A DNA stretch of 64,000 bases from Streptomyces galbus (GCF_005280195.1 NZ_SZPR01000031.1:262354-326353), one strand, 5' to 3'. Positions 1 through 9,176 are shown, counted from the stretch's first letter. The notes: a model not told the origin generated them from the letters alone. Numbers and translations: made by a program.

Positions 1-2008
1 TGCCGAAGTCGTCCAGGGACATCTTCACGCCGTGCCCGGTCAGCGCGTTCAGCGTGTCGGCGGCCCGCTGCGGGTCCTCCAGCAGTACGTGCTCGGTGAT
101 CTCCAACTGCAGCGCGCCGGCCGGGACCCCGTGCCGGGCCAGCCGCGCGGCCACCGAGCCGGCGAAGCCCGGCGTGTGCACGTCCCGCGGCGAGACGTTC
201 ACCGCGACCGGCACGAACAGCTCCTGCTCCCGCCACCGGGCCACCTGCCCGAGCGCGGTCTCCAGCACGTACTCCGTCAGGTGGGGCATCAGCCCGGAGG
301 ACTCGGCGATCGCGATGAACTCGTCCGGCGGCACCTTCCCGCGCTCCGGGTGCACCCACCGCACCAGCGCCTCCAGACCGGCCACCTGGCCGTCGAAGCG
401 GACCTTCGGCTGGTAGTGCAACTGCACCTCGTGGGCGTCCAGGGCCCGGCGCAGGTCGCCCAGCAGGCCCAGCCGGTCGGGGGTGTTCGAGTCCCGCTTC
501 GACTCGTACACCTCCACGCCCGTACGGTCGCGTTTCGCCTGGTACATCGCCACGTCCGCGCGGCGCAGCAGTCCCTCCGCGTCGAGGGCGTGGTCCGGGA
601 AGACGGCGACCCCGGCACTGGCCTCCAGCACGAGCGTGAGGCCGTCGAGGTCGAGCGGGGAGCTGAGCGCGGACACCAGGGCGCGCGCGACGCGGGTCGC
701 GGACGTCGTGGAGTCGGCGACGGGCAGTAAGACGGCGAACTCGTCCCCGCCGAGCCGGGCGACCTCCGCGCCGCGCGGCAGCGCCACCCGCAGCCGGTCG
801 GCCGTCTGGAGCAGCAGTCGGTCCCCGGCGAGGTGGCCCAGGGTGTCGTTGACCGAGCGGAACCGGTCGAGGTCGATCAGCATGAGCGCGGCGCGGGCCC
901 CGATGCGCTCGGCGTCGTCGAGGGCGGTCCAGGTGCGCTCCAGCAGCCACTGCCGGTTGGGCAGTCCGGTCAGCGGGTCGCGGAGCTGCTCCTCGGCGCG
1001 GGCCCGGGCGATCCACAGCGTGGAGTCGAGGGCGATCAGCGGGATGGCGAACAGCGGCAGCAGGACGGGCTTGGCGACGGCCACCACGCACACCAGCGGG
1101 GCGATGCCGAGCAGGGCGACGGCGACCAGGCCCTGCCGGACCAGGGCGGTGCGGGCGACGGTGGGCAGTCCCCCGCGCGGGGCGTTCAGGTACCACAGCA
1201 GTACGCGGGTGACGGCGAGGTAGGCGACGGCCACCAGGATCACCTGGGGGGCCGTGTAGAGGGTCCAGGTGCCGGGGTCCCAGGGGTTCTCGACGGACGG
1301 CACGCGTCCGCAGGCGGCCAGCAGCAGGGCGCCGGCGCCGATGCCGAGGATGTCCACGGCGCCCTGCAGCACGCCCTGGCGCCAGCGGTGGCGCCGGGCT
1401 ATGCCGACCAGGACGACGACGGTGAGGCTGACCATGCCGGCGGGCACCCAGCCGTACAGCAGCAGCACGGCCAGGGTGAGGGCGGCCCCGGAGCCGGTGC
1501 CGCCCCACCAGCGGGCCCGGCCGAGCATCACCAGGTGGCCGACGATGACGCCGCTGAGCAGGGCGAGCGACCAGCCGGTCGTCCCGGACGGGAACAGCGC
1601 GTGGTCGCCGGTGAAGGCGCGGTAGAAACCGGCGCCCAGGGCGAAGCCGGCGGCCGCGACCACGGCGGCGGGCAGCGCGGGCCAGGACGGGTGGCGTTCG
1701 GTGTCGGCGCCGGGCAGTCCGAGGGAGACCGGGAGGACGGGCAGCAGGCCGCGGGTGCGGGCGTGCGGGGCGGCGGGCGCCACGGGGACGGACGACCCGG
1801 ACGACCCGGACGCAGACGCAGACGCAGACGACGCGATCGACGCCGACGGCCCGGACGGCGCGGCACCGGTGGCGGGCCGCCCGGCGGGGTGCCCGGGGGC
1901 ACCCGGACGCCGGCCCGGCCGGGCCGGCCACCGGCCCGCCCACCGGGTGCCGGCCGTCCGGAGCCAGGGCAGCCGCGCGTGCGTCGCGGCGCTCTCGGTC
2001 GGTTCCAT
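1..2008 (-). CDS. Membrane GGDEF-EAL protein (c-di-GMP turnover), 3' end cut by window
   Basis: Predicted to make and/or degrade the second messenger c-di-GMP at the membrane. At least 669 codons are visible; the C-terminus lies outside the window. The first ~100 residues are low-complexity (Ser/Ala/Pro/Gly), followed by about six or more hydrophobic segments up to residue ~330. The GGDEF domain opens with DPLTGLPNR near 341, and its active-site GGDEF at ~419-423 is intact. The EAL domain begins with EALVRW near 545, and the visible end reads SLDDFG, a conserved EAL-domain stretch. The inhibitory I-site is not conserved: the four residues at the RxxD position are PRGA. The ATG is preceded by GAGAGGG. 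From memory it resembles S. coelicolor SCO5495, the GGDEF-EAL protein called CdgF in some species. Whether synthase or phosphodiesterase activity dominates cannot be read from this part. Confidence 0.93.
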   Translation of the reverse strand, partial: MEPTESAATHARLPWLRTAGTRWAGRWPARPGRRPGAPGHPAGRPATGAAPSGPSASIASSASASASGSSGSSVPVAPAAPHARTRGLLPVLPVSLGLPGADTERHPSWPALPAAVVAAAGFALGAGFYRAFTGDHALFPSGTTGWSLALLSGVIVGHLVMLGRARWWGGTGSGAALTLAVLLLYGWVPAGMVSLTVVVLVGIARRHRWRQGVLQGAVDILGIGAGALLLAACGRVPSVENPWDPGTWTLYTAPQVILVAVAYLAVTRVLLWYLNAPRGGLPTVARTALVRQGLVAVALLGIAPLVCVVAVAKPVLLPLFAIPLIALDSTLWIARARAEEQLRDPLTGLPNRQWLLERTWTALDDAERIGARAALMLIDLDRFRSVNDTLGHLAGDRLLLQTADRLRVALPRGAEVARLGGDEFAVLLPVADSTTSATRVARALVSALSSPLDLDGLTLVLEASAGVAVFPDHALDAEGLLRRADVAMYQAKRDRTGVEVYESKRDSNTPDRLGLLGDLRRALDAHEVQLHYQPKVRFDGQVAGLEALVRWVHPERGKVPPDEFIAIAESSGLMPHLTEYVLETALGQVARWREQELFVPVAVNVSPRDVHTPGFAGSVAARLARHGVPAGALQLEITEHVLLEDPQRAADTLNALTGHGVKMSLDDFG

Positions 2009-2268
2009 TCCCGTCCCTCTCACAGCCGGCGGTGCCCACGCCCCGCGGCCCGATGCCCGACGAACCATCCACGGCGCCGCGTTGGAAAACCCTTTCCCCT
2101 GCGCATCGCGAGCGCGGGGATGCCCCGACCGCAGTGGGGCCCGGCAGGCGCACCTCTCAACAGTAGGCCGCGGAAGGCTTTCACGGGCAGCGGTCGCCGA
2201 CGGTTGCCCGAATGCGCCCGGGCCACCCGTATACATCTGATATGCGCTGATCGGGTGGCCTTCAACCG

Positions 2269-4461
2269 CTATTCCTCGGTCGGGAGCGCCACCCCCGCCG
2301 CCGCCTCGGGCCCCTGTTCCAGCAGGACGACGAACCCGTCCTCGTCCAGCACGGGCACCTTGGCCTGCACCGCCTTGTCGTACTTCGATCCGGGGCTGTC
2401 ACCCACCACGACGAACGAGGTCTTCTTGGAGACCGAACCGGTCACCTTCGCACCGCGGCTCTGCAGGGCCTCCTTGGCCGCGTCGCGCGTGAAGTGCTCC
2501 AGCGTGCCGGTGACGACGACCGTGAGCCCCTCCAGGGGACGGGGCCCCTCGTCCTCGGCCGCGGCCTCCTCCTCGAGGCGCACTCCGGCGGCCTTCCACT
2601 TGCGCAGGATCTCCTGGTGCCACTCCTCGGCGAACCACTCCTTGAGCGAGGCGGCGATCGTCGGGCCCACGCCCTCGGTGCCCGCCAGCTCCTCCTCGCT
2701 CGCCTGCTGGATCCGGTCGATCGAGCGGAACTCGCGGGCCAGCGCCTCGGCGGCGACCGGTCCGACGTGACGGATCGACAGGCCGGTGAGCACCCGGGCG
2801 AGCGGGCGCTCCTTGGCCGCCGCGATGTTGTCCAGCATGGCGAGCGCGTTCTTCTTGAGCTCGCCCTGCTGGTTGGCGAAGACCGTGACGATCTTCTCCT
2901 CGCCGGTCTTCGGGTCGCGCTTGGGCAGCCCGCTGTCCTGGTCGAGGACGTACGCCTTGATGGGCAGCAGCTGCTCCGCGGTGAGGTCGAACAGGTCGCC
3001 CTCGTCCTTCAGGGGCGGGTCGGCGGGCTCCAGGGGCGCGGTCAGCGCGGCGGCGGCGACGTAGCCGAAGTGCTCGATGTCCAGCGCCCTGCGGCCGCCG
3101 AGGTAGAACAGGCGCTCGCGCAGCTGGGCGGGGCAGCCGCGCGCGTTGGGGCAGCGCAGGTCGACGTCGGCCTCCTTCATGGGCCGCAGCGGCGTACCGC
3201 ACTCGGGGCACTCGGAGGGCATCACGAACGGGCGCTCGCTGCCGTCGCGCAGGTCGACGACGGGGCCGAGGATCTCGGGGATGACGTCGCCGGCCTTGCG
3301 CAGCACCACGGTGTCGCCGATCAGCACGCCCTTGGCCTTGACGACGTCTTGGTTGTGCAGGGTGGCGAACTCGACCTCCGAGCCGGCCACCGTGACCGGC
3401 TCCACCTGCGCGTACGGCGTGACCCGGCCCGTACGGCCCACGCCCACGCGGATGTTGACCAGCTTGGTGTTGACCTCCTCGGGCGCGTACTTGTACGCGA
3501 TGGCCCAGCGCGGGGCGCGGGCCGTGGAGCCGAGGCGACCCTGCAGGCGGATCTCGTCGAGCTTGACGACGACGCCGTCGATCTCGTGCGCCACGGAGTG
3601 GCGGTTCTCGCCGTAGTACGCGATGAACTGCCGTACGCCGTCGAGGTCGTCGACGACCCGGTTGTGCGGGGAGGTGGGCAGGCCCCACTCCTTGAGCAGG
3701 TCGTACGCCTCGGACAGGCGGGTCATGCCCTCGAAGCCCTCCAGGGCGCCGATGCCGTGGACCACCATGTGCAGCGGGCGGGTGGCGGTGACGCGCGGGT
3801 CCTTCTGGCGCAGCGAACCGGCCGCCGCGTTGCGCGGGTTGGCGAACGGCTTGTCGCCCGCCTCGACCAGCCGGGCGTTGAGCTCCTCGAACTTCTCCAT
3901 CGGGAAGTAGACCTCGCCGCGGATCTCCACGAGCGTGGGGACGCCGTCGCCGTGGAGGCGGTCGGGGATCTCGGCGATGGTGCGCACGTTGGGCGTGATG
4001 TCCTCACCCGTGCGGCCGTCGCCGCGGGTCGCCGCGCGCGTGAGCCGGCCGTTCTCGTAGGTGAGGTTGACCGCGAGGCCGTCGACCTTCAGCTCGCACA
4101 GGAAGTGGTACGCGGAGGTGCCGACGTCCTTGTGGACGCGCTCGGCCCAGGCGGCGAGCTCCAGGTCGTCGAAGGCGTTGTCCAGCGAGAGCATCCGCTC
4201 GCGGTGCTGGACGGCCGTGAACTCCGTCGCGTACCCGCCCGACACCTTCTGGGTGGGCGAGTCGGGCGTGCGCAGCTCGGGGTGCTCCTCCTCCAGCGCC
4301 TCCAGGGACCGCAGCAGGCGGTCGAACTCGGCGTCGCTGATGACGGGAGCGTCCTTCACGTAGTAACGGAAGCGGTGCTCCTCGATCTGCTCAGCGAGCT
4401 GGGCGTGCCGCTCCCGCGCCTCGGCGGGCACCGTCGTCTCCGCTTGCTTGTCGCCGGCCAC
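2269..4461 (-). CDS. ligA: NAD-dependent DNA ligase LigA
   Basis: Seals nicks in duplex DNA using NAD+, joining Okazaki fragments and completing repair in the cytoplasm. The 730-residue length is normal for actinobacterial LigA. An N-terminal Ia domain is followed by the adenylation domain with the KxDG motif; the AMP-accepting lysine is K125 in ELKVDG. Next come an OB fold, a four-cysteine zinc finger (CPECG ... CPNARGC, ~425-453), helix-hairpin-helix repeats (GVGPTIA) and a C-terminal BRCT domain (~645-715). The start is GTG with GGGAGGAC about 8 nt upstream. It lies 15 bp downstream of the MetE-like gene on the same strand, so the two are probably co-transcribed. All key catalytic motifs are present. 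Confidence 0.98.
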   Translation of the reverse strand: MAGDKQAETTVPAEARERHAQLAEQIEEHRFRYYVKDAPVISDAEFDRLLRSLEALEEEHPELRTPDSPTQKVSGGYATEFTAVQHRERMLSLDNAFDDLELAAWAERVHKDVGTSAYHFLCELKVDGLAVNLTYENGRLTRAATRGDGRTGEDITPNVRTIAEIPDRLHGDGVPTLVEIRGEVYFPMEKFEELNARLVEAGDKPFANPRNAAAGSLRQKDPRVTATRPLHMVVHGIGALEGFEGMTRLSEAYDLLKEWGLPTSPHNRVVDDLDGVRQFIAYYGENRHSVAHEIDGVVVKLDEIRLQGRLGSTARAPRWAIAYKYAPEEVNTKLVNIRVGVGRTGRVTPYAQVEPVTVAGSEVEFATLHNQDVVKAKGVLIGDTVVLRKAGDVIPEILGPVVDLRDGSERPFVMPSECPECGTPLRPMKEADVDLRCPNARGCPAQLRERLFYLGGRRALDIEHFGYVAAAALTAPLEPADPPLKDEGDLFDLTAEQLLPIKAYVLDQDSGLPKRDPKTGEEKIVTVFANQQGELKKNALAMLDNIAAAKERPLARVLTGLSIRHVGPVAAEALAREFRSIDRIQQASEEELAGTEGVGPTIAASLKEWFAEEWHQEILRKWKAAGVRLEEEAAAEDEGPRPLEGLTVVVTGTLEHFTRDAAKEALQSRGAKVTGSVSKKTSFVVVGDSPGSKYDKAVQAKVPVLDEDGFVVLLEQGPEAAAGVALPTEE

Positions 4462-4476
4462 CGTGTTGTCCTCCCG

Positions 4477-5484
4477 TCACTCTGGGTTGTCCGCGAGGGA
4501 TCTCGCCGCCCGGACGCAGTGGGCGAGGGCCCGGCGGGCGTACGCGGGCGAAGCGCCCGCGAGGCCGCACGCCGGAGTGACCGTGACAGCCTGCGCGAGA
4601 AGCTCCGGCCGCAGCCCCAGCCTGCGCCACAGCGTCCTGACACCCATGACGCTACCGGCAGGGTCTGACAATGGACCGTCCACGGCGGGTACGACACCGG
4701 CGAAGAGCGCGGTGCCGGCCTCGACGGCCTCACCGATCGCGTCGTCGTCACGCTCGGTGAGCAGGGAGGCGTCGAACGACACGGCGGCCGCACCGGCCCG
4801 GCGCAGCAGGGCGAACGGCACGTCCGGCGCGCAGGAGTGCACCACCACGGGTCCGGTCGTGTGCACCCCGACGACGTCCCGCAGGGTGGCCTCGACCACC
4901 TGCCGGTCGACGGCGCGGTGGGTGCGGTAGCCGCTCGCGGTGCGCACCTGCCCGCGCAGCACGGCGGTGAGGGACGGCTCGTCGAGCTGGAGCACGGGCC
5001 GGGCGCCGGGGACGCGGCGGGCGACCTCGGCCAGGTGCGCGCGCAGGCCCTCGGCGAGGGACCCGGCGAGGTCGCGGCAGGCCCCGGGGTCGGAGAGCGC
5101 GGCCTCGCCGTTCTTCATCTCCAGGTTGGCGGCGAGCGTCCAGGGCCCGACGGCCTGCACCTTCAGCGCGCCCTCGTAGCCCTGGGTGAACTCCTCCAGC
5201 GCGTCGAGGTCCTCCACCAGCCAGGACCTGGCCCGCCGGGTGTCGCGTCCCGGCCGGTCACCGATCCGCCACCCGCTGGGCTCCACGCGCGCGTACAGCT
5301 CGACGAGGAGTCCGGCGGTGCGGCCGATCATGTCGGCGCCCGGGCCGCGGGCGGGCAGTTCGGCGAGGTGCGGGAAGTCCTCGAAGGACCCGGTGACGGT
5401 CTTGGCGGCCTCCCTGGCGTCGCCGCCGGGCAGGGAGCCGACGCCGGTGGCGGGCCCGAAGCGGAACTCAGTGTCGTTGCTCAC
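4477..5484 (-). CDS. Short cobalamin-independent methionine synthase-like (MetE C-terminal / UROD-MetE family) protein
   Basis: At 335 residues it covers only the catalytic barrel of the MetE family; E. coli MetE is about 750 residues with two barrels. Two zinc-site signatures of MetE are visible: H-x-C in VVHSCAPD and the distal cysteine in TPACGLAG. The intervening Glu appears replaced by Asp (VSFDAS). An N-terminal GVGSLPG and a LQLDEPSL segment also fit the UROD/MetE-like fold. Streptomyces genomes commonly label this protein 'methionine synthase', but without the N-terminal folate-handling barrel a full MetE reaction is doubtful. A methyltransferase acting on another thiol is equally possible. 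It precedes ligA by 15 bp on the same strand, which suggests an operon rather than a pathway link. Confidence 0.8.
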   Translation of the reverse strand: MSNDTEFRFGPATGVGSLPGGDAREAAKTVTGSFEDFPHLAELPARGPGADMIGRTAGLLVELYARVEPSGWRIGDRPGRDTRRARSWLVEDLDALEEFTQGYEGALKVQAVGPWTLAANLEMKNGEAALSDPGACRDLAGSLAEGLRAHLAEVARRVPGARPVLQLDEPSLTAVLRGQVRTASGYRTHRAVDRQVVEATLRDVVGVHTTGPVVVHSCAPDVPFALLRRAGAAAVSFDASLLTERDDDAIGEAVEAGTALFAGVVPAVDGPLSDPAGSVMGVRTLWRRLGLRPELLAQAVTVTPACGLAGASPAYARRALAHCVRAARSLADNPE

Positions 5485-5543
5485 CCCGGCAGCCTACGTA
5501 ACCCGGCCCGGCCGGTCCCCCGGCCGGGTCCCCGGGGCGGCGG

Positions 5544-6242
5544 TCAGGCGCCCGGGCGGACCGTCAGGTCGTTGACCTCGGCGTCCCGGGGCAGGTCGAG
5601 CGCCATGAGGATCGTCGTGGCGACCGACTCCGGGTCGATCCACGCGGACGCGTCGTAGGGCTTGCCCTCCTGCTGGTGGACCTTGGCCTGCATCGGGCTG
5701 GCCGTGCGTCCGGGGTAGACGGAGGTGACCCGGACGCCGTGGCCGTGCTCCTCCTGGCGCAGGGAGTCCGCGAGGGCCTTCAGGCCGTGCTTGGAGGCCG
5801 CGTACGCCGCCCAGTCGGCGCTCGCGCGCAGGCCCGCCCCGGAGTTCACGAACAGCACGTGGCCGCGGCTCGCCCGCAGCTGGGGCAGGAAGTGGCGGGT
5901 GAGTTCGGCGGGCGCGATCAGGTTGACGTTGAGCTGGTGGCGCCAGGACTTCGGGGTGAGCTCGCCGACCGGGCCGAGGTCGACCACGCCCGCGACGTGC
6001 AGCAGCGAGTCGACCCGGTCGGGCAGCGTCTGGTGGGAGAACGCCCAGCTCAGCCGTTCGGGCTCGGCGAGGTCGCCGACCAGGGTGCGCGCGCCGGGGA
6101 ACTGCGCGGCCAGCTCCTTGGCCCGTCCCGCGTCGCGCGCGTGCAGCACGAGCTCGTCCCCGCGCGCGTGCAGGCGGCGGGCGACGGCCGCGCCGATGCC
6201 GGAGCCGGCCCCGGTGATCACATGTGTAGCCATGCCCGCCAT
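5544..6242 (-). CDS. Short-chain dehydrogenase/reductase (SDR)
   Basis: NAD(P)-dependent oxidoreductase of unknown substrate, 232 residues, cytosolic, classical SDR length. The cofactor motif TGAGSGIG starts at residue 10. The catalytic set is S134 (FVNSGAG), Y147 and K151 (YAASK), and the NVN-type asparagine is in QLNVNLI. The first of two nearby ATGs was chosen because GGGAGGG lies 7 nt before it; starting at the second ATG would remove only three residues. A 59-bp gap separates it from the MetE-like gene and 18 bp from the LOG-family gene upstream, so it may be co-transcribed with the latter. Confidence 0.9.
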   Translation of the reverse strand: MAGMATHVITGAGSGIGAAVARRLHARGDELVLHARDAGRAKELAAQFPGARTLVGDLAEPERLSWAFSHQTLPDRVDSLLHVAGVVDLGPVGELTPKSWRHQLNVNLIAPAELTRHFLPQLRASRGHVLFVNSGAGLRASADWAAYAASKHGLKALADSLRQEEHGHGVRVTSVYPGRTASPMQAKVHQQEGKPYDASAWIDPESVATTILMALDLPRDAEVNDLTVRPGA

Positions 6243-6260
6243 GCTCGCACCCTCCCGGAC

Positions 6261-6800
6261 TCAGGCGATGCCCTGGCTCTCCTCCAGGTAGGCCAGCGCC
6301 CCCACCGGCTCCTCCGCGAAGAACACCAGCTCGGTCAGGGGCCGGGGCAGGAAGCCCTCCGCGTCCATGCGCCGGAACTGCTCCTTGAGCCCGTCGTAGA
6401 ACCCGGCGGTGTTCAGCAGCACGACCGGCTTGTCGGTGTGCCCGTGCTTCTTCAGCTCCAGGATCTCGGTGGCCTCGTCGAGGGTGCCCGTGCCGCCCAC
6501 CATGATCACCACGGCGTCCGCCTTCTCCAGCAGCAGCCGCTTGCGCTCGGCGAGATCCTTGGCGACCACCATGTCGTCGACGCCCGGACGGACCCGCGCG
6601 GACAGGAACTCCACCGAGACCCCGCACAGGCGTCCGCCCGCCTCCTGCACGCCGTCCGCGACCACCTTCATCAGCCCGACGTCGGACCCGCCCCAGACCA
6701 GCGTGTGGCCGCCCCGGCCGAGGAGTTCGGCGAACTCGCGCGCGGGACGGGTGTAGCGGTCGTCGAGGTCGGCGGCGGAGAGGAAGACACAGATACGCAT
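6261..6800 (-). CDS. LOG-family (TIGR00730-type) nucleoside 5'-monophosphate phosphoribohydrolase-like protein
   Basis: The LOG ('lonely guy') family hydrolyses the N-glycosidic bond of purine nucleotides, including cytokinin riboside monophosphates. The 179-residue protein carries the Rossmann-like fold signs VWGGSDVGLM and the signature GGTGTLDE, with the arginine of ERKRLL and the glutamate of LDEATE in the usual catalytic places. The family's PGGxGTxxE is changed at its first residue (VGG instead of PGG). The start is the ATG opening MRICVF; a GTG three codons upstream is possible, and neither has a strong ribosome-binding site. The gene diverges from the DUF427 gene across about 50 bp. 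Substrate is unknown. Confidence 0.83.
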   Translation of the reverse strand: MRICVFLSAADLDDRYTRPAREFAELLGRGGHTLVWGGSDVGLMKVVADGVQEAGGRLCGVSVEFLSARVRPGVDDMVVAKDLAERKRLLLEKADAVVIMVGGTGTLDEATEILELKKHGHTDKPVVLLNTAGFYDGLKEQFRRMDAEGFLPRPLTELVFFAEEPVGALAYLEESQGIA

Positions 6801-6851
6801 GGCGTCCACGGTACGCGGGAAGATTCGCGGCCCCGCGGGCGCTGTCCGTAC

Positions 6852-7214
6852 ATGGCCACTGGACACACGATCACCATCGAGCAGGGCGACCTCCGCGTGC
6901 GCGTGGTGCGCGACGGACAGGTGCTGGCGGAGAGCGACCGGCCGCTGGTGCTGCGCGAGACGGGCTGTCCCGTCCGCTACTACCTCCCCGCCGAGGACGT
7001 CCGCACGGATCTGCTGACGCCGTCCGACACGCACACGTACTGCCCGTTCAAGGGCACCGCGTCGTACTGGTCGCTGCCGGACGCGCGCGACGGCGCGGAC
7101 GGCACGGACGGCACGGACCGCGTGTGGGCGTACCCCGACCCCAAGCCGGACGTCGCCGCGATCAAGGACCACCTGTGCTTCTACGACACCGAGGTGGTCG
7201 CGGACGTGTCGTAG
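6852..7214 (+). CDS. DUF427 domain protein
   Basis: A 120-residue cytosolic protein of the DUF427 family, whose biochemical role is not established. The pattern GCPVRYYLP, then the TYCPFKGTASYWS segment and a terminal DHLCFYD, is typical of the family. An insertion between SLPD and VWAYPD is made of near-identical Gly-Thr-Asp units (GADGTDGTD), encoded by a short tandem DNA repeat; this probably extends a surface loop. It faces away from the LOG gene and is followed after 38 bp by an alpha/beta hydrolase on the same strand. Confidence 0.85.
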   Translation: MATGHTITIEQGDLRVRVVRDGQVLAESDRPLVLRETGCPVRYYLPAEDVRTDLLTPSDTHTYCPFKGTASYWSLPDARDGADGTDGTDRVWAYPDPKPDVAAIKDHLCFYDTEVVADVS

Positions 7215-7252
7215 CGCGATGAGATCCGTGCCCTGCGGCAGTCTGCACGGGC

Positions 7253-8035
7253 ATGGACGACAACCTCCTTTCCCGCGACGGGACCCGTATCGCCTACGAA
7301 CGCGCCGGCCGGGGTCCCGCGGTGATCCTGGTCAGCGGCGCGCTGTCCACCGGGGGCACCCTCGCTCCGCTGGCCGCCCGGCTCGCGGAGCGCTTCGAGA
7401 CGGTGGTCTACGACCGCCGGGGCCGCGGCGACAGCGGCGACACCGAGCCCTACGACGTGCTGCGCGAGGTCGAGGACCTGGCGGGGCTCGTGGAGACGGT
7501 GGGCGGTGAGGCGTCGCTGTTCGGCGTGTCCTCGGGGGGCGCGCTGGTGCTGCGGGCCCTGGCCGAAGGGCTGCCGGTGCGCCGCGCGGTGGTCTACGAG
7601 GTGCCCTACGGGGACTTCTCCCCCGCCGGCGCCGAGCAGCGGGCCGCGTACACCCGGGACCTCACCGCGGCGCTGGAGCAGGGCCGGCGCGGGGACGCGG
7701 TGGAGCTGTTCCTGCGGCTGACCGGCATGGCGGACGACATGATCCGCGGTGCCCGCCAGGCGCCCATGTGGGCGGCCCTGGAGTCGGTCGCCCCGAGCCT
7801 CGCCCACGACGACGCCGTCATGGACGGCGGGCTGGTGCCGCGCGAGCTGCTGGCGTCGGTCGGGGTGCCGGTGCTGGCCCTGGCGGGCGGCGCGAGTCCC
7901 GACTGGCTGCAGCGCGCCGCACACGCGGTGGCCGAGGCGCTGCCGCAGGGCTCCAGCCGGGTCCTGGAAGGCCAGACCCACGTGGTGGACCCGGACGCGG
8001 TGGCACCGGTGCTGACGGAGTTCCTGGCGTCCTAG
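7253..8035 (+). CDS. Alpha/beta hydrolase-fold protein
   Basis: Predicted serine hydrolase of 260 residues without a signal peptide or membrane segment. The nucleophile elbow is GVSSGG with S93 as likely nucleophile. The oxyanion-hole region is VSGAL at ~28-31, a DRRGRGDSG stretch follows strand 4 as in haloperoxidase-like esterases, and the likely catalytic histidine is in GQTHVVD near the C-terminus. The acid is probably an Asp in the LALAGGASPDW region. The substrate cannot be inferred. It is convergent with mnmA, with 16 bp between the stop codons. Confidence 0.88.
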   Translation: MDDNLLSRDGTRIAYERAGRGPAVILVSGALSTGGTLAPLAARLAERFETVVYDRRGRGDSGDTEPYDVLREVEDLAGLVETVGGEASLFGVSSGGALVLRALAEGLPVRRAVVYEVPYGDFSPAGAEQRAAYTRDLTAALEQGRRGDAVELFLRLTGMADDMIRGARQAPMWAALESVAPSLAHDDAVMDGGLVPRELLASVGVPVLALAGGASPDWLQRAAHAVAEALPQGSSRVLEGQTHVVDPDAVAPVLTEFLAS

Positions 8036-8051
8036 AGGCCAGCGGTGGGGC

Positions 8052-9176
8052 TCAGGCGGCGCCCGCGGTCGCGCGCACCGTCGACGCGATCGTCGCCGAG
8101 CCCACCACGCGCGTGCCGTCGTACAGGACGATCGCCTGGCCGGGGGCCACGCCGCGGACCGGCTCGGTGAAGGTCACCCGCAGCTCGCCGTCGACGGGTT
8201 CGGCCCGCACCTCGGTCTCGCCGCCGTGGGCCCGGAGCTGGGCGGTGTAGACGGCGGGGCCGGTGGGGGCGGCGCCGCACCAGCGGGGCCTGATCGCGGT
8301 GAGCGCCGAGACGTCCAGGGCCTCGGCGGGGCCGACCGTGACGGTGTTGTCCACCGGGGAGATGTCCAGGACGTAGCGGGGCTTGCCGTCCGGGGCGGGG
8401 GTGCCGATCCTGAGCCCCTTGCGCTGGCCGATGGTGAAGCCGTACGCGCCCTCGTGCGTGCCGAGCCGGGTGCCGGACTCGTCGACGATGTCGCCCTCGG
8501 CGCGGCCGAGGCGCCGGGCGAGGAAGCCCTGGGTGTCGCCGTCGGCGATGAAGCAGATGTCGTGCGAGTCGGGCTTCTTGGCGACGGCGAGGCCGCGCCG
8601 CTCTGCCTCCGCCCGGATCTCGTCCTTGGTGGTGACCGTGTCGCCGAGCGGGAACAGCGCGTGCGCGAGCTGGCGCTCGTCGAGCACGCCGAGGACGTAC
8701 GACTGGTCCTTGGCCAGGTCGGAGGCGCGGTGCAGCTCGCGGGAGCCGTCCTCGTGCACGACGACCTTGGCGTAGTGACCGGTGCAGACCGCGTCGAAGC
8801 CCAGGGCGAGCGCCTTGTCCAGCAGCGCCGCGAACTTGATCTTCTCGTTGCAGCGCAGGCAGGGGTTGGGGGTGCGGCCGGCCTCGTACTCGGCGACGAA
8901 GTCCTCGACCACGTCCTCGCGGAAGCGGTCGGCGAGGTCCCAGACGTAGAACGGGATGCCGATGACGTCGGCGGCGCGGCGGGCGTCGCGGGAGTCCTCG
9001 ATGGTGCAACAGCCCCGCGCGCCCGTGCGGAACGACTGGGGGTTCGCGGAGAGCGCGAGGTGGACGCCGGTCACGTCGTGCCCGGCTTCGGCGGCGCGGG
9101 CGGCGGCGACGGCGGAGTCGACCCCGCCGGACATGGCGGCGAGGACGCGGAGGGGACGCTGCGAGGTCTCAGTCAT
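8052..9176 (-). CDS. mnmA: tRNA-specific 2-thiouridylase MnmA (TrmU)
   Basis: Makes 2-thiouridine at wobble position 34 of tRNA for Lys, Glu and Gln using ATP and persulfide sulfur. The 374 residues have the usual length. The N-terminal PP-loop SGGVDS is at 16-21. The two catalytic cysteines are in place: C109 in CLRCNEKIKF and C208 in HDICF, matching C102 and C199 of E. coli MnmA. The C-terminal half contains the central and beta-barrel domains (GQRKGL, RWCG). ATG has GGAAGG close upstream. A cysteine desulfurase, the expected sulfur donor, lies on the same strand about 0.9 kb upstream, separated by an amidase gene on the opposite strand. Confidence 0.97.
   Translation of the reverse strand: MTETSQRPLRVLAAMSGGVDSAVAAARAAEAGHDVTGVHLALSANPQSFRTGARGCCTIEDSRDARRAADVIGIPFYVWDLADRFREDVVEDFVAEYEAGRTPNPCLRCNEKIKFAALLDKALALGFDAVCTGHYAKVVVHEDGSRELHRASDLAKDQSYVLGVLDERQLAHALFPLGDTVTTKDEIRAEAERRGLAVAKKPDSHDICFIADGDTQGFLARRLGRAEGDIVDESGTRLGTHEGAYGFTIGQRKGLRIGTPAPDGKPRYVLDISPVDNTVTVGPAEALDVSALTAIRPRWCGAAPTGPAVYTAQLRAHGGETEVRAEPVDGELRVTFTEPVRGVAPGQAIVLYDGTRVVGSATIASTVRATAGAA

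Noticed and set aside
484..505. tRNA T-loop-like GTTCGAGTCCCGC
   Set aside because: It lies inside the GGDEF-EAL coding region and no acceptor stem, D-arm or anticodon arm can be built around it.
833..4668. Very long plus-strand open frames antisense to the GGDEF-EAL and ligA genes
   Set aside because: Composition is typical of antisense shadows in GC-rich DNA (Gly/Val/Asp/Arg/Gln without any domain), and the opposite strand holds clear conserved genes.
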